From NCBI GenBank assembly GCA_015501075.1, contig JADNYJ010000358.1, positions 1 through 33,104 on the forward strand: DNA of 33,104 nucleotides, in the 5' to 3' direction. Origin of the DNA: Gymnopilus junonius (Eukaryota > Basidiomycota > Agaricomycetes > Agaricales > Galerinaceae). How positions within the stretch are numbered: position 1 is the stretch's first letter; every line of letters starts with the position of its first letter. The position numbers were made by a program, and so were the translations under genes. Positions 22,317-32,877 of this stretch are shown here, piece after piece. The notes beneath the pieces are model-generated. The model made no database searches. It had not been told where the DNA came from and worked only from the letters and a program-made list of their open reading frames with translations.

Positions 22317-22660
22317 TTCTCAAATCCAACATTCATGTAACAGTATATCTGACCAGAGGAAATTGTCTCACCTCCCAGTCAGCGACAGAACCAGCTTCCT
22401 TACAGCTGAAATATTTGATGTAGCTTCAGCTGGTGGGCACATAATCAGGCATGCCATCCATGTAGCCGCAAGTCCATACCCAAGGCCTGGTTCCATCTGC
22501 CAGTCAGATACAGATTCAGCTCGCTCACAGCTAGAATATTTAGTGTTGGCTCAGCTGGTCAGCACATGTCCAGATGTGACCTCAATGTAGCATTAGATCC
22601 ATCCTGAAGGTCTCATTTCCTCCACCAGTCAGACACTTCACATCTTATTACTACACAGGA

Positions 22661-23435
22661 GCTTGAATGATTATTCTATTTTGTACTGTGTCGCCCATAC
22701 ATGCATTATCGAGATAAATTCGGGTAATCCACATGTAAGGAACAAAAAAATACGAGGTAACAGGATATGGTTGTACTTGAGGGGCCCCTTCACGTATTAG
22801 ACTCATCAACCCACGAAAGGCGCTCATATGAGTGAACAACAGTTAGAGCTGCCCTTAACATTGAGGACAGGGGTGGGGACTACGGGCCTGTTCTTGTCAT
22901 GAAACGACGAGTGGACGGTGACCAGCATATGGCCAAACGGAGTAGGGGATGGTGACACTTGTGTTCCAGAATTGGGTTCAGCCTTATGGTGAGGTTGTAG
23001 ATCTTGATCGCGTATGGTACAGCAAGTTGATGTTGCCTGAGTTGCTAACGCAGTGGCATTGCTGGATGAGGTCGGCATCGGGTTGTGTACGGTCGTTGGC
23101 GGCACTCGCGAGAGGGTTATTTACTGCAGGCTAGATGCAGTGAATAGCGGGGTATATGGTGTGAGTAATACACACCAGGAATCTCCAACCATATTTTTGG
23201 TGTGTGCGGGTTTCAGCCCTGACGCGGATTGTCTTCAGGAGTCGGTTGTGATAGAGCAACTTCGCCGGAGGACGCAGGCAGCGTAGTTCACCGCTGTCAT
23301 CTCAACCTAGTGCAAGCCCTGTATACGTACCTATGAGGTCTGCAGTTGCAGCAGTTCCGAGGGCCTGCGTTGATGTTGGTGACGCCATGGCCCTCTGCAG
23401 CAGTGTCATGTGTTGGGGTTGACCATTTGGTAGTA
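22661..23435. other. Spacer without a supported gene
   Basis: Short open frames exist on both strands but show no recognisable motif. The 3' part (about 23300-23435) is where the glucan synthase fragment loses similarity. Confidence 0.4.
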
Positions 23436-26400
23436 CTAGATGAGGTAGGGTGTCCACAGCATCAACGTGACATAGAGCAACATAACGAGTGTCCTCATGC
23501 CTAGGTATATGCTGGGCCAGCAAACCGAGAGAACAAAATGCTGAAGTAGATCCTTGTAGTGGTGAATCCATGACCAGTGGCAATGTAACGAGCACCACCG
23601 AACGTCAAGTTGCTCAGGATGGAGTGGGTATAAATCTGCGTTGAGTAGATTTCAAAGATGGGAGACAACGAGCCGAATTGTTTGGCGAGCCGGAAGATTG
23701 CTTTCCATGTTCCACGTTCCACGAGTTCTGTAGTAAGAGACCAATGAGATGCTGAGAGCGAAAAGCCCAGCTAGAATAATGCACCTTGAAGGAAAAGAGG
23801 CAAGAAAGCTATCATGAACACCAAGAAAATGCTGATAATGCAACGCTGGATCCAGGCAAACACAGGAATCAAATTGTAGCAACCAGCTTGACCACCCAAG
23901 GACTGCCCAGTCGAAGTATACTTGCATATCGTCAGGTTCGAGTTCAAAGTCCTGAGGAAGACCACTATATGCATGAAGCGTCAGCAGTAAGTCCAAGGAA
24001 GAACACTCATGCATCAAAATAAACAACTGCACTGACAAAATGACCAACATGTTGTTGATATGAAACCCAGGACACCCATAATAAAACGTCAAGAACCGAT
24101 CGATAGGCAGCTGCGTTCCAAGATAATAATACTCTCAACTCAACAGCTGCTCACCCATACCCGTTCCAATCTTGGTCTGGAAGTTCAAGATCATACCAAA
24201 GCCCAGATCATGACCCTTGCCGCACTGATAGTACTAGGTATGTTTGATCTTGCCCCCTCGTCCGAAAGCAGTCATGCCAGTGTAGATATCTTCATTGAGG
24301 TGCAAACCCTTCTGTGCCTTGGAAACTCCTCCACGGGTGTTCATATACAGCGCGTTGAGGAAATCAGAATGTCCGTAGTGCAGCTTGTGGCCAATCCAAG
24401 CCATTGACTTAGCAGAGAGCATACTGATCATCTGTTCTTTGCCAGCAGCCAAATCACCCCAAAATACCAATATTCTCCGAAAAGATGTACTCCCTCGCAC
24501 CAACAATCGCAATAGAGGGCCTCTGGAAGTCCTTGTGATTCCACTGTGCATACGGGCTCTGATTCGCAACAGAGAATTCCTCGAATTCTGTGAGCACATT
24601 CCGGATCTTGAGGCATTCCTCGAGGTAAGTATCTTAGTTGGCGTCGACGAGCTGTAGGTATTCACCACGATAAAAGATGATCACATGGTTCTGGTTATCC
24701 GACTTTCCATCCCCAAGAATCGGGTTACCATGCAGCTCAATCCTGAACTTGGGTCTCCTCCTTCCAGTCTCGGGCACAAACTCGGAATGGACCATCAATG
24801 AGGGACGAGAAAATCCTGGGATCACCACCCTCCTTCCTGGGAAGCTCTTCCTTGAGGTAAGCAATCTGCAGGTCAGGATAAGCCCTCAACAAGAACTCGG
24901 CATTCTCATGCTCCTCCTTGTTGAACTTTGAGAACTGTTGCATCGAAACGACGAACTTGAACTTATGCCTGCCATCCTCTCGAGCTCCCTCTCAAGCTTA
25001 TCAGCATTTCCACCAAAGAGCTGGACAACCTCGGGATTCTCAATGCGACATAAGAGCTTGATGGCCTTGAAATAGTTCATCATACCGAGATGGTCCTATA
25101 TAAAGTTTGAGCATGGAGCGAGGCCCAAATACGTGTGCGCAGGTGAACTCGGGTGCGGCACTCTTTGAAACCAATGAAATAAAACGGCAGATCATCAACT
25201 TTGGATTGACCCTTCTCATCATGGGCAAAGGGATTGACACCGTTAAACTTGGCACATTCTTCCGCGAGGATCTTGGTATCCTTCACAAAGTTCTCCCATT
25301 CCACAGGATGCAGCTGCTTGAGGTACTCCAGCAGTGTGACAAGGATATTCTGATCCTCTTCATGGATGATCTCCCTAAGAGAAAGAAGGGTCTATATAGA
25401 AGAGAGTTTATCAGACACCTGCCAACCATCAGCCCAATAAACTACGCACCTTCCCGCTGTAATGAGGCATAAGAACCGTAAACGTCGGCATAGCATCCAC
25501 AGGAAGCAGTGGTGGGATGTTCGTGGTCAAGCTCTGAGCAAAGAATGAGATCCTCCTCTCCGCTTCGCTTCCAGGTGGGAAAAACTCGCCCTTGAAGTTC
25601 TTGTCATCCTGTGAGATGAAGAAGGGAGGCCCACGCAAGCTGCAGCGTCCACCAGGGCCAGAATTGACTTGGGGGTAGAGTAGCCTCTGTACATGGTCGA
25701 TAGAGAGCAGGTGTTCGCGGTACATCGAGATGATGATGGGCATTCCATATTTGAGAGATGAGAACCTACAAAGATCACAAGACATCAGCATAAAAAGTGA
25801 CCTCAAAAAGAAAATGAAAGTATACCTTTGGCTTGTACTTGACCTCCATATCCTGCATCGCCAAAAGCTTGGCATAAATCCTCTTGGGCAAACGGGTATA
25901 AATATCCTTCCAAGGTGTCCAAATCGAAAGACCCAGTGCAAACGACTGTGCAATACTGAACACTGTATTCCAAATGATATACCAAAGGAAGGTATCCAAA
26001 AAGAACAGCACAAGATCCATGATATACAAGATCGTCAATGTGAACACTGTCTGGTTGGTGCACAGTGCATTGCCAAAGAACCGATCGGAGCACCCTTGGA
26101 TTTTCATCCCCACCATGACTTGAATGGGTTTGCCGAAGGAAGTGGTGAGGAAGAAATATGATTCGATGAATTTGCACCCAAAGACGAGTAGCCAGAGCAA
26201 CATGGAGCCCATCCGGCTTTTGCGGCCAAGTGCAGGATAACTGGCCGTGAACGTCTGACTAGCCGAGTACTTCCTTGACTTGCCCGCCACTCGCCAAACA
26301 TCCTCCCTGAGGTCATAATCACAAAAAGAACCGTAGCAATGACCGAAATGAAAAATTGCACAATGCCCAAAATCAGTGCGAGTGTCCCGCCGGTCCCATT

Positions 26401-27447
26401 ATGCTCAACAATAGCAATATAGAACATCGGGCCACATGTTAGTCCAAGAGTGATGAACAAGAAAACGAGATGGCAGGTGAGATGCGAGGTATTGTTCCAT
26501 GTCGTGGGGATATACGAGCGAGGGTGGCCATGATCATAATGACGGTGGCAATGGCTCCACTGAGTGCGACTGCGGACCATGTCGTGGCTGGTAATGATCG
26601 GCCTTGGACGCGGTAGATGCTAGGAGAGTTGAAGGAGGTATAGAAATAGTACATGGCAATGTGGATGACCCAAATACAGTTGAAGTTGATGAGGAAATGG
26701 CCTATGGAGCATTTTTTGGAATAAGTCTTGAAAAATGCCTGATTCCAGTCTATGCGGTCGAATTTCATGAACCTTTGAGCAGGAGGGAGATCGACGAGGC
26801 AAGCCTAGCAAGGCATTAGCACAAGCAGCATAGAAGTTTGAATGAGAGACAGCATACCTTGTCATTGAGAGCAATTCTAGCAATGCCCTCTGGATACCAA
26901 AACAACTGGTTGACATCATCATATCCAATGATATCCTGGTGATCCCGCTCTCGTCATATGAACTTACCATCAACTACCTCATAGCCTTGATCACGGATGA
27001 ATCTGTAAAGAGGCTTGATGACAGCCCTCAGATACAATCCCTCAGGCACCCGTTCCACACGATTTTGGCACTCGGGTGACCGGTAACAATCATCTGCACA
27101 CTTGAAGATGAAGCAAAGACATTCAAGACAGAACCGCACTTGCGCAGCTTCACCCCAACATAGAAGATAGAGGGCAATTTGCCGTAGGTGATCGTATTGG
27201 CTCATGCTGTTCATCGCCTCCCTCCAGAGCTGTGGTCAGGGACTTTCCATGAGGTAAGCGGTTCACGCCTGGGTTTTGGGTTTGTCTGATGGCATCGTCG
27301 AGATCTAGTTGAGCGGCGAAATACCATTTGTGGTAGTTGGCGTTGACAGTTGTGGCCACCAATGTAGTCAGCATGGAGTGTGATGAGGGCCATATTTGGT
27401 GACATTCGAGATGCTCTGCTGTCAAGGAGCTGCATCAAAAAGTCGAA
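23436..27447 (-). pseudogene. 1,3-beta-glucan synthase catalytic subunit (FKS family), truncated at both ends
   Basis: FKS proteins are plasma-membrane enzymes that make cell-wall 1,3-beta-glucan from UDP-glucose and are regulated by Rho1. On the minus strand the first recognisable exon starts at 27447 with [15 protein letters not shown], directly after a CTTTCTAG acceptor. Clear blocks follow: [40 protein letters not shown], the hot-spot-1 region [120 protein letters not shown] and [12 protein letters not shown]. It stops at a TAG (23438-23436) just after LWTPYLI. The N-terminal part before FDFLM and the C-terminal membrane part are absent from the window. At least six frame changes occur (for example near 27375, 26530, 26300, 24990, 24795). 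An intact intron lies at 26857-26805. Best read as a partial duplicate of the real FKS gene. Confidence 0.9.
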
Positions 27448-27913
27448 CTAGAAAGCAGGGTTGAGTACGATGCTTGGATGTAATTGTCTTAGCACACGGG
27501 TACCCGTCATCCACAGTTATATCAATGTGTCCTCTCTCGAGGTTTAGGTTTACATCCTGGCAGGTGTGTAAGCAACCTAAAAAGCAGTTAGGTGATTTAT
27601 AAATTTAAAGAAAACAATATGCGCACCTCGTTGAGACGTTGGAAAGGCTGGGTTTACAGACGATGAGCTGTGAGAATGAGGGAATCGACAAAGAAGTAGA
27701 CGATGTCAGCATGTCGGAACACTTATATAATCTCATTCATCGGACTCGTAATAAGTAAATTGGCGATTTAAGTAAATAAAAATATCGTTAAGCAGTCCCT
27801 CGGATAGTCGACGTAAGAGAAATGTAACAAGGAACAAGAAGCGCATACATGGACGGAACCAGGCTATCAGAAATACAAAGCAAGAGATTGTCCCCAAGGT
27901 CTCAGGCATAATA
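27448..27913. other. Spacer between FKS fragment and deaminase gene
   Basis: No gene found. In particular, none of the missing FKS N-terminus is present on the minus strand here. Confidence 0.45.
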
Positions 27914-30392
27914 TCAGCTGATGGAGAGGGGCTGGTCCAAGGGGCTGGACATGTCTAGTTTAATGACCAAATTCCGACCATCTGTACTGTCAATGGAGAT
28001 GTGTGAACCCATGGAACGAGTGCGCCTCCTGTGTGAATGAGGATTACTCTGGAGGACAATGAGCCTATTTCTCAAAAACTGTCCAAACGTAATATTCATA
28101 TCGTCCACAATGCCCTCGGAAGTGCAATCTGGTAGGCTGCATGCTGTAATGGTGTTGTGGAAGCCTTGTACAATAAATCTGTTATTGGGTGACTTTTCCA
28201 AAAACAAGAGGCTGATAAATTTCCAGCAAACCGGACAGCAATATTTGGATACTCTGACACCTGGTCCATAATCCTATTATCACAAGAAATTGGGTACAGA
28301 TGACGAAAAAGCTGGAAAAAATAAGATTCACCTGCATTTCTTGAATAGGATGTCGTAAGATGCGTATTTTTGCATGTGGCTCTTCTCGCAGAGGTAGATC
28401 ATGATTGTAAGAAAGGACTCGCAATGTAGCATGCCACCAAACCCGGCCTCGAGGTTGAATGGTAAAAGCAACTCTTTTTCTTTGTCACGTATGTCCTGAT
28501 GAAATGACTCGAGAGCCTCGGTAACTTTGTGGCGGCTTTCTGGTGTGCTCATGCTCGTGATCGACAGAGCCTGAGAAAGTAAGTTCTTAACATCTGTGGT
28601 TTGAGGTTGCACTTTCTTGATGAGGTCAACAAATGCCTTGTCCTCATGATTCTTCCAAGCAGTTGATGCCAAGTCAACAGCACCTCTCTGCGAGCTGGCG
28701 GACCTGGACGCTTTAGAAGCATCTGTGAGATATTTGTATAAAACATCATTCATGGGGCCAATGGGATTTTCGGGATCTGAAGTAGGGAATTTGAGTCATG
28801 GGTCAGTGAAGAGCTCTCCCCATGGGAGTAATGTGTTGTCCACCATCGGCGAGGTCAAAATCTTGAAAGTAATAGCTTTGTATCGGAAATCTGTGCTGGA
28901 GACGAATCCAATGAGAGCATCAGCAGCTTCGAAATGAACCACCATCAGCAGCAGCCAAGCTTTGCAGAGCTTTGACCAACTCTGCTTATCCTCTACTGTC
29001 GCATATTGCAAGACCGTTTCAACTTCACGGTCATCATCGCTTTCACTGTCTTCACCTATGTCTCTCCCCCGGTCCTCGGCCTGGTCCTCTCACTGACCTT
29101 CATCTTCCTCTACCGTCGACTCCAGGGCAACCAAGGGCTGAATGTTTTTCAGGTACATCTGGAAGGCTCTGCCTTTAGCGATTGTCAGAAGCGCATATCC
29201 GATAACATAGATGGTGTGCAAATGCTGTATAAAATTCGGATGACTGGGGCTATCAGGGGGGGCTGAGGCTGATAGACTTTCAAGAGAGGTCTGGAAGGAA
29301 TCCAAGAGCTTGTTTAAGAGCTTGTGGAACTCCATATACATCTCGCTGTTATAGAGCTCGAAGGTATTGTCCCCTGGACCTAATCCCTTGTACAGCGCGA
29401 CAATATTTGGAATTGAAATATTGACTATATCATTGGATTGGTCGATGGTGAGCTTCATGAAGCTCTCCAGGAAGGTCCGATCATTGCTAATTTTGTGTGG
29501 ATGCCTGTCTCTGACAAGCCCGGACTGGAATGAAAAATCAGGTAACTGCTTCAGAGACTGGATAAACATCTTTGAGCGGGTGGTCCTAAGCCGAGTGATC
29601 ATCTTGGGATGACATGTGGCAATTGAGTACCTTAGTAGGCATCGATGGCCGGAGTGGATCTTCCACTGTAAGCAACTCGCTTAAAATCCATAAATGAGAT
29701 TCTAGTGTTGGCTGATTCCTATTTACAAAGCATGTAAAAATGTTTTGAAAAGAGTATGGAACAATATTACTCACCAATTTTTTTCAAGAGCGTCAAGGTA
29801 CATGTATAGCATGAGGTTCCTATCACCCAACCCCTTTGGATAGTCAGAAGGTGCGGTTTTACCTCGGTGATGGAGGGGTATTGGGTTTGTTGGGTCTGCT
29901 TTAGCTCACTCTTCTCAGTGTTCTTCGTGAACAGCAAATGCCAAGTCTTGACAACTTTGTTAAATATTGTCGCAAACGTCGAAGGAGGAGCTATGACTTT
30001 CTCATCTGGAAGATGGGTCTCATCTGGAGGATGGCTCGCCATGACGCTGAGTTCATCACTTCGCTTGGAGTGAGATCGATGGTTTGTTGTCAATGCAATA
30101 ATCTTGTGATCAATGATAGCCAGGTGAGCCAATGCATCGCATAGCAGGACTTCTCTTTGTAGGTCGGGACCTATGGCTGGGTTTGACCCAAATTTGGAAC
30201 GCGTGAAGGATGCCTGGTGTTGAACATGACTGAGCAACGTGGTAATGGTCCTAAATGCAAGGAGTTTCTTGCTTAACAGGGGGGATGGTATGTAGTCGGG
30301 TAGAGATGGAGCAGAACTGTCAGTTGATTTGGATGAAGGGTCCTGTCCTGTGGAATATTGTCATGCTTAGCACCTTTGGATTGTTTCGCCAT
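27914..30392 (-). pseudogene. Deaminase-fold gene (OTT_1508-like), with two in-frame TGA codons
   Basis: A multi-exon minus-strand gene. It probably starts with MAKQSKGAKHDN at 30392 and ends at 27914. An N-terminal helical region (LLCDALAHLAIIDHKIIALT) is followed by acidic linkers. The C-terminal part has GGMLHCESFL (His codon 28426-28424) and, after an intron starting at 28331, VSKYCCPVCWKFIS (CCPVC codons 28240-28226), then VQGFHNTITACSLPD. An H-x-E motif followed by a closely spaced Cys pair is the zinc site of the cytidine-deaminase fold. The HCE/VSK-CCPVC wording recalls the OTT_1508-like deaminases expanded in basidiomycetes. Other introns: 29774-29719 and about 29630-29570. TGA codons interrupt an otherwise open frame at 29092-29090 and 28798-28796; both would be CGA before one C-to-T change. 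One-base slips in C and A runs are also needed near 30338 and 29779. No substrate is known for the fungal family. Confidence 0.6.
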
Positions 30393-30780
30393 CCGATGGA
30401 AGAAGTAGAGCTGCGACTGCCCAGAAAGAAGTGGTTAAGTCTGACGAAGAACTCGAAACCGCTTGCAAGATACTCGGGTGACCTGTCACACCTTCCTATG
30501 CTCGCACGCATGTGTTATATTTTGCAAGTAATTCATTACATCCCCCACTATTATTACCGCCACAGTGCAGCTGGTTCATGCTTCCCAGCTGTGGTCTTTA
30601 GTTAGATACGCTGATGGTACAGCTGCACAGGGCAAACTTTATCTCTTTTCTCGACTTTTACTTTGGACGACTTGAACGATGCTCACAAGTCCCTCCATCA
30701 CCACCAGCACCCCATCGCGCACTTCATAGGCAGTAATCTTCTTTTCTTCTATTACCTGTGATTTGATAAGATCTTTTCAG
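30393..30780. other. Spacer before the hAT transposase fragment
   Basis: No zinc-finger or other upstream hAT exon could be recognised here. Confidence 0.4.
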
Positions 30781-32168
30781 CTTCGATTCATCATGACGAA
30801 GATTGTTTCTTCACCTCAACGCCATCTCCAATTCAGGAAGATCAGTCAAGAGAAATATGGGGGGAAGGCTGAGACAAAACACCTTGCTAAGCTCATGGTT
30901 GTACGCGATGTCAAGACGCATTGGAATTATACTCATGCTATGATTTGCCGGGGCCTGCTCCTTCGAGAGGTGAGTATTGAACCTTATCAATTTCTTATCA
31001 GTTTCTAATCGATGGCACCAGAGCATCGATACTTGGGTCTTTAATGTTCCTGCACTACGCGGCGTTGGGCTGTCAGTCGGTGACTGGAAGCTGCTCTCGG
31101 ATGTTGGCAAATTCCTCGAGGTACGTTGAAAGAAAATATCTGGTTTGATTTCTCTGAAACGTCCAGTAGATCTTCACGCACGCTACTGCGCAGATGTCTC
31201 GCTCATCGATCCCAACCCTCCCTTTTGTCCTCCCACTGTATGAAAAGATGGAGAAGCATATCAAGTCGACCATAGATACCTCTACATTTGATATCAGAAT
31301 ACGACAAGGTGCAAAGTCTGCCCTGGAAAAGCTCGAGAAGCATAAAGGGAAGGCAGAGGCCAATCAATTCTATAAGCTTGGTACCAGTGCGCAACATATT
31401 GTTTACTTATCTTATCGTCTAAGTATTTAACGATCTGCATTTAGTGCTTCACCCATCGCTTCGTGCTGGATGGTTCAAAAATAGGGTAACCGACCCCATC
31501 CCACGGGTATTGGTCACTGGTGCCGATGGTCAGAAGCGCTACAAGACAAAGGAAGAATTTCAAAACGACGAAGTTGACAAGGCCGAGGTCTTGTTCTGTC
31601 AGGTCGCCACGACGTACTTCAAAGACGCGCCTAAGTCTGCCTCCACCGAGAATTCCGGCAGTGATTCACAGGATCAACCCCCCACCAAAGCCACCAATGC
31701 CTCCGAAAGCTGGCTTGTCAGCATCCTCGATTTTGACATGACGGAGGCCGCCAAACCCGCTACCATCACTGCAACGCCTAAGGAGCTCTTCGAGGATGAG
31801 ATTAAGCGTTACCTGAGGTTTGAGGGGGGCAGGGGCGACCCAATGGATCCCCTCGCATGGTGGAAGGCGAGTAATTAAATTTTAGACGATCCTGTATTGA
31901 TCTGATTCGATCTTTTCTCAAGGTCCATGCTGCCGCGTTCCCAACCATTGCAAGAATGGCTCGCGATTTTCTCGCCATCCCTGCCACCAGCGTCTCCGTT
32001 GAGCGCACATTCTCAAAATCTCGACATATTTGCTCTGATTTACGGTGCTCTCTCAAGGCGGAGACGGTGTCGAAGGCCCTTTTATCGAAGGTGTGGATTC
32101 GGAGCGGCCTTTTCGACGTCAACGAACCTTTAAAGCGGAAAAGGAAGCACGGAGAAATAGACCCATAA
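30781..32168 (+). CDS. hAT-family transposase, C-terminal part with open frame but no N-terminus
   Basis: hAT transposases cut and paste DNA and form oligomers through a C-terminal dimerisation domain. Exons: 30781 (first ATG 30793)-30969, 31022-31120, 31170-31380, 31445-31866 and 31923-32168. From the ATG the total is 1155 nt (384 aa) with no frameshift or stop, unlike its neighbours. Visible: IVSSPQRHLQFRK, VRDVKTHWNYTHAM, QMSRSSIPTLPFVLPLYEKM, LHPSLRAGWF, and the hAT dimerisation block ARDFLAIPATSVSVERTFSK with LLSKVWIRSGLF, then a basic tail KRKRKHGEIDP. The first exon seems to begin after a TTTTCAG acceptor at 30780. The upstream part (BED zinc finger and the first catalytic region) is missing. 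Intron 31867-31922 is GC-AG (donor GCGAGT); the others are GT-AG. It is either a truncated element or, less likely, a co-opted short protein. Confidence 0.82.
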
Positions 32169-32353
32169 ATCAACCCTATAATAATACCCTATGACCCTCT
32201 ATATACAGTATATACACACTAATCTATGTATCCATATATAGACCATGGCTCTATACGTATACTATATGGTTGGAGCCTTACATCGGACCTACTAATAATA
32301 ATTACATGTATTAGTACAGTGGTAATTGAGTTGCTATTTCAGCCGCATCCAAA
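32169..32353. other. AT-rich TATA/ATAC-rich flank of the hAT gene
   Basis: Dense TATATA and ATAC steps with no coding potential. This could be a subterminal region of the hAT element, but no terminal inverted repeat was found. Confidence 0.35.
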
Positions 32354-32358
32354 TTCGC

Positions 32359-32640
32359 CTCCTCCATTTCCAATCTCATGTGCTTGCTGGGTCCAGAGCT
32401 CATCTGGCTTGTAGTGTTTATCACCTCTGACATTCTGCGTGGTTCAAAGTTCCTCTGCCCTTCAGTTATTTGAACCCCTTTTAGATCTGTCCGTCTACCT
32501 CCAATCTCGGACGCTTGCTGGGTCCAGGACATGCTTTTTCTGCGATTTTTATTGCCTCTAGCTTTTTCTGTGCTGCCCGAGCTTTTGTTGCTGTTGCTTG
32601 CTGTCCTGTGTGGTTCGAAGATCCTTTGCAATTTCAATAT
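32359..32640. repeat. Degenerate direct duplication of about 130-170 bp
   Basis: CCAATCTC-N4-GCTTGCTGGGTCCAG occurs at about 32370-32396 and 32501-32527 (offset 131). A second shared block, (C/G)TG-GTGGTTC-AAG-TCCT-TGC, occurs at about 32436-32458 and 32607-32629 (offset about 171). The difference in offset means about 40 bp was gained or lost inside one copy. The open frame on the minus strand across it shows the same duplication in low-complexity residues, so I do not call a gene. Confidence 0.6.
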
Positions 32641-32657
32641 GTTTTGCTTCCCGGTTT

Positions 32658-32877
32658 TCATAAAGTAAGATAGGAGCAATCAGAGAGCGTGGTAGGGTTG
32701 CGAAGAAGATGTGCATTGTGGAACGCGTGTGTTAATGACAAAGCGATCAACTGGTTGGTGTTCGATATAGGTCTGAAATAGCCCTGATTCGACACGCTCC
32801 TGCATCAATGGCTGCTTGCCAGATGCAGTACATTTTGCAAGAGGACAATCGTGCTGTACGTTGTAGTGGAAATCTAT
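32658..32877 (-). pseudogene. Small coding relic resembling a repeat-associated basidiomycete hypothetical protein
   Basis: On the minus strand IDFHYNVQHDCPLAKC-TASGKQPLMQERVESG is followed by IEHQPVDRFVINTR. After a one-base frame change at about 32733 comes HNAHLLRNP. The pattern V-Q-H-[ND]-C ... C-T ... Q-E-R ... E-H ... F-[IV]-[IV]-N ... H-N-A-H-L-L is one I associate with a widespread hypothetical protein in mushroom genomes, often near repeats. This is recall, not a search. It is clearly incomplete. Confidence 0.35.

Larger units (their letters stand above)
21545..22660. repeat. Tandem repeat with a unit of about 124 bp, split by a MITE
   Basis: Units share AACCAGCT-N9-AGCTGA-ATATTTGATGT-AGC-TCAGCTGGTGG and a TGTCTCACCTCC-like end. 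Copies start at about 21548, 21672, 22377, 22499 and 22625 (the last partial). The spacing is about 124, 705, 122 and 126 bp. Subtracting the 581 bp of MITE plus one target copy from 705 leaves 124, so the array was regular before the insertion. No coding capacity. Confidence 0.82.

Noticed and set aside
22363..22590. 75-codon frame on the plus strand
   Set aside because: It lies across two tandem repeat units and has no protein-like features.
21545..22660. CRISPR-like array
   Set aside because: Units are about 124 bp long, diverged and without unique spacers, and the context is eukaryotic.
22824..23286. Short open frames on both strands in the spacer before the FKS fragment
   Set aside because: No motif, no introns that extend them, and both strands equally open.
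32311..32679. 122-codon frame on the minus strand downstream of the hAT gene
   Set aside because: Its residues merely mirror the degenerate DNA duplication and are low in complexity; no homologue recalled.
32693..32705. TAGGGTTGCGAAG, similar to the MITE end
   Set aside because: Lacks one base of the end, is in left-end orientation to the right of the hAT gene, and has no partner or target duplication in the window.
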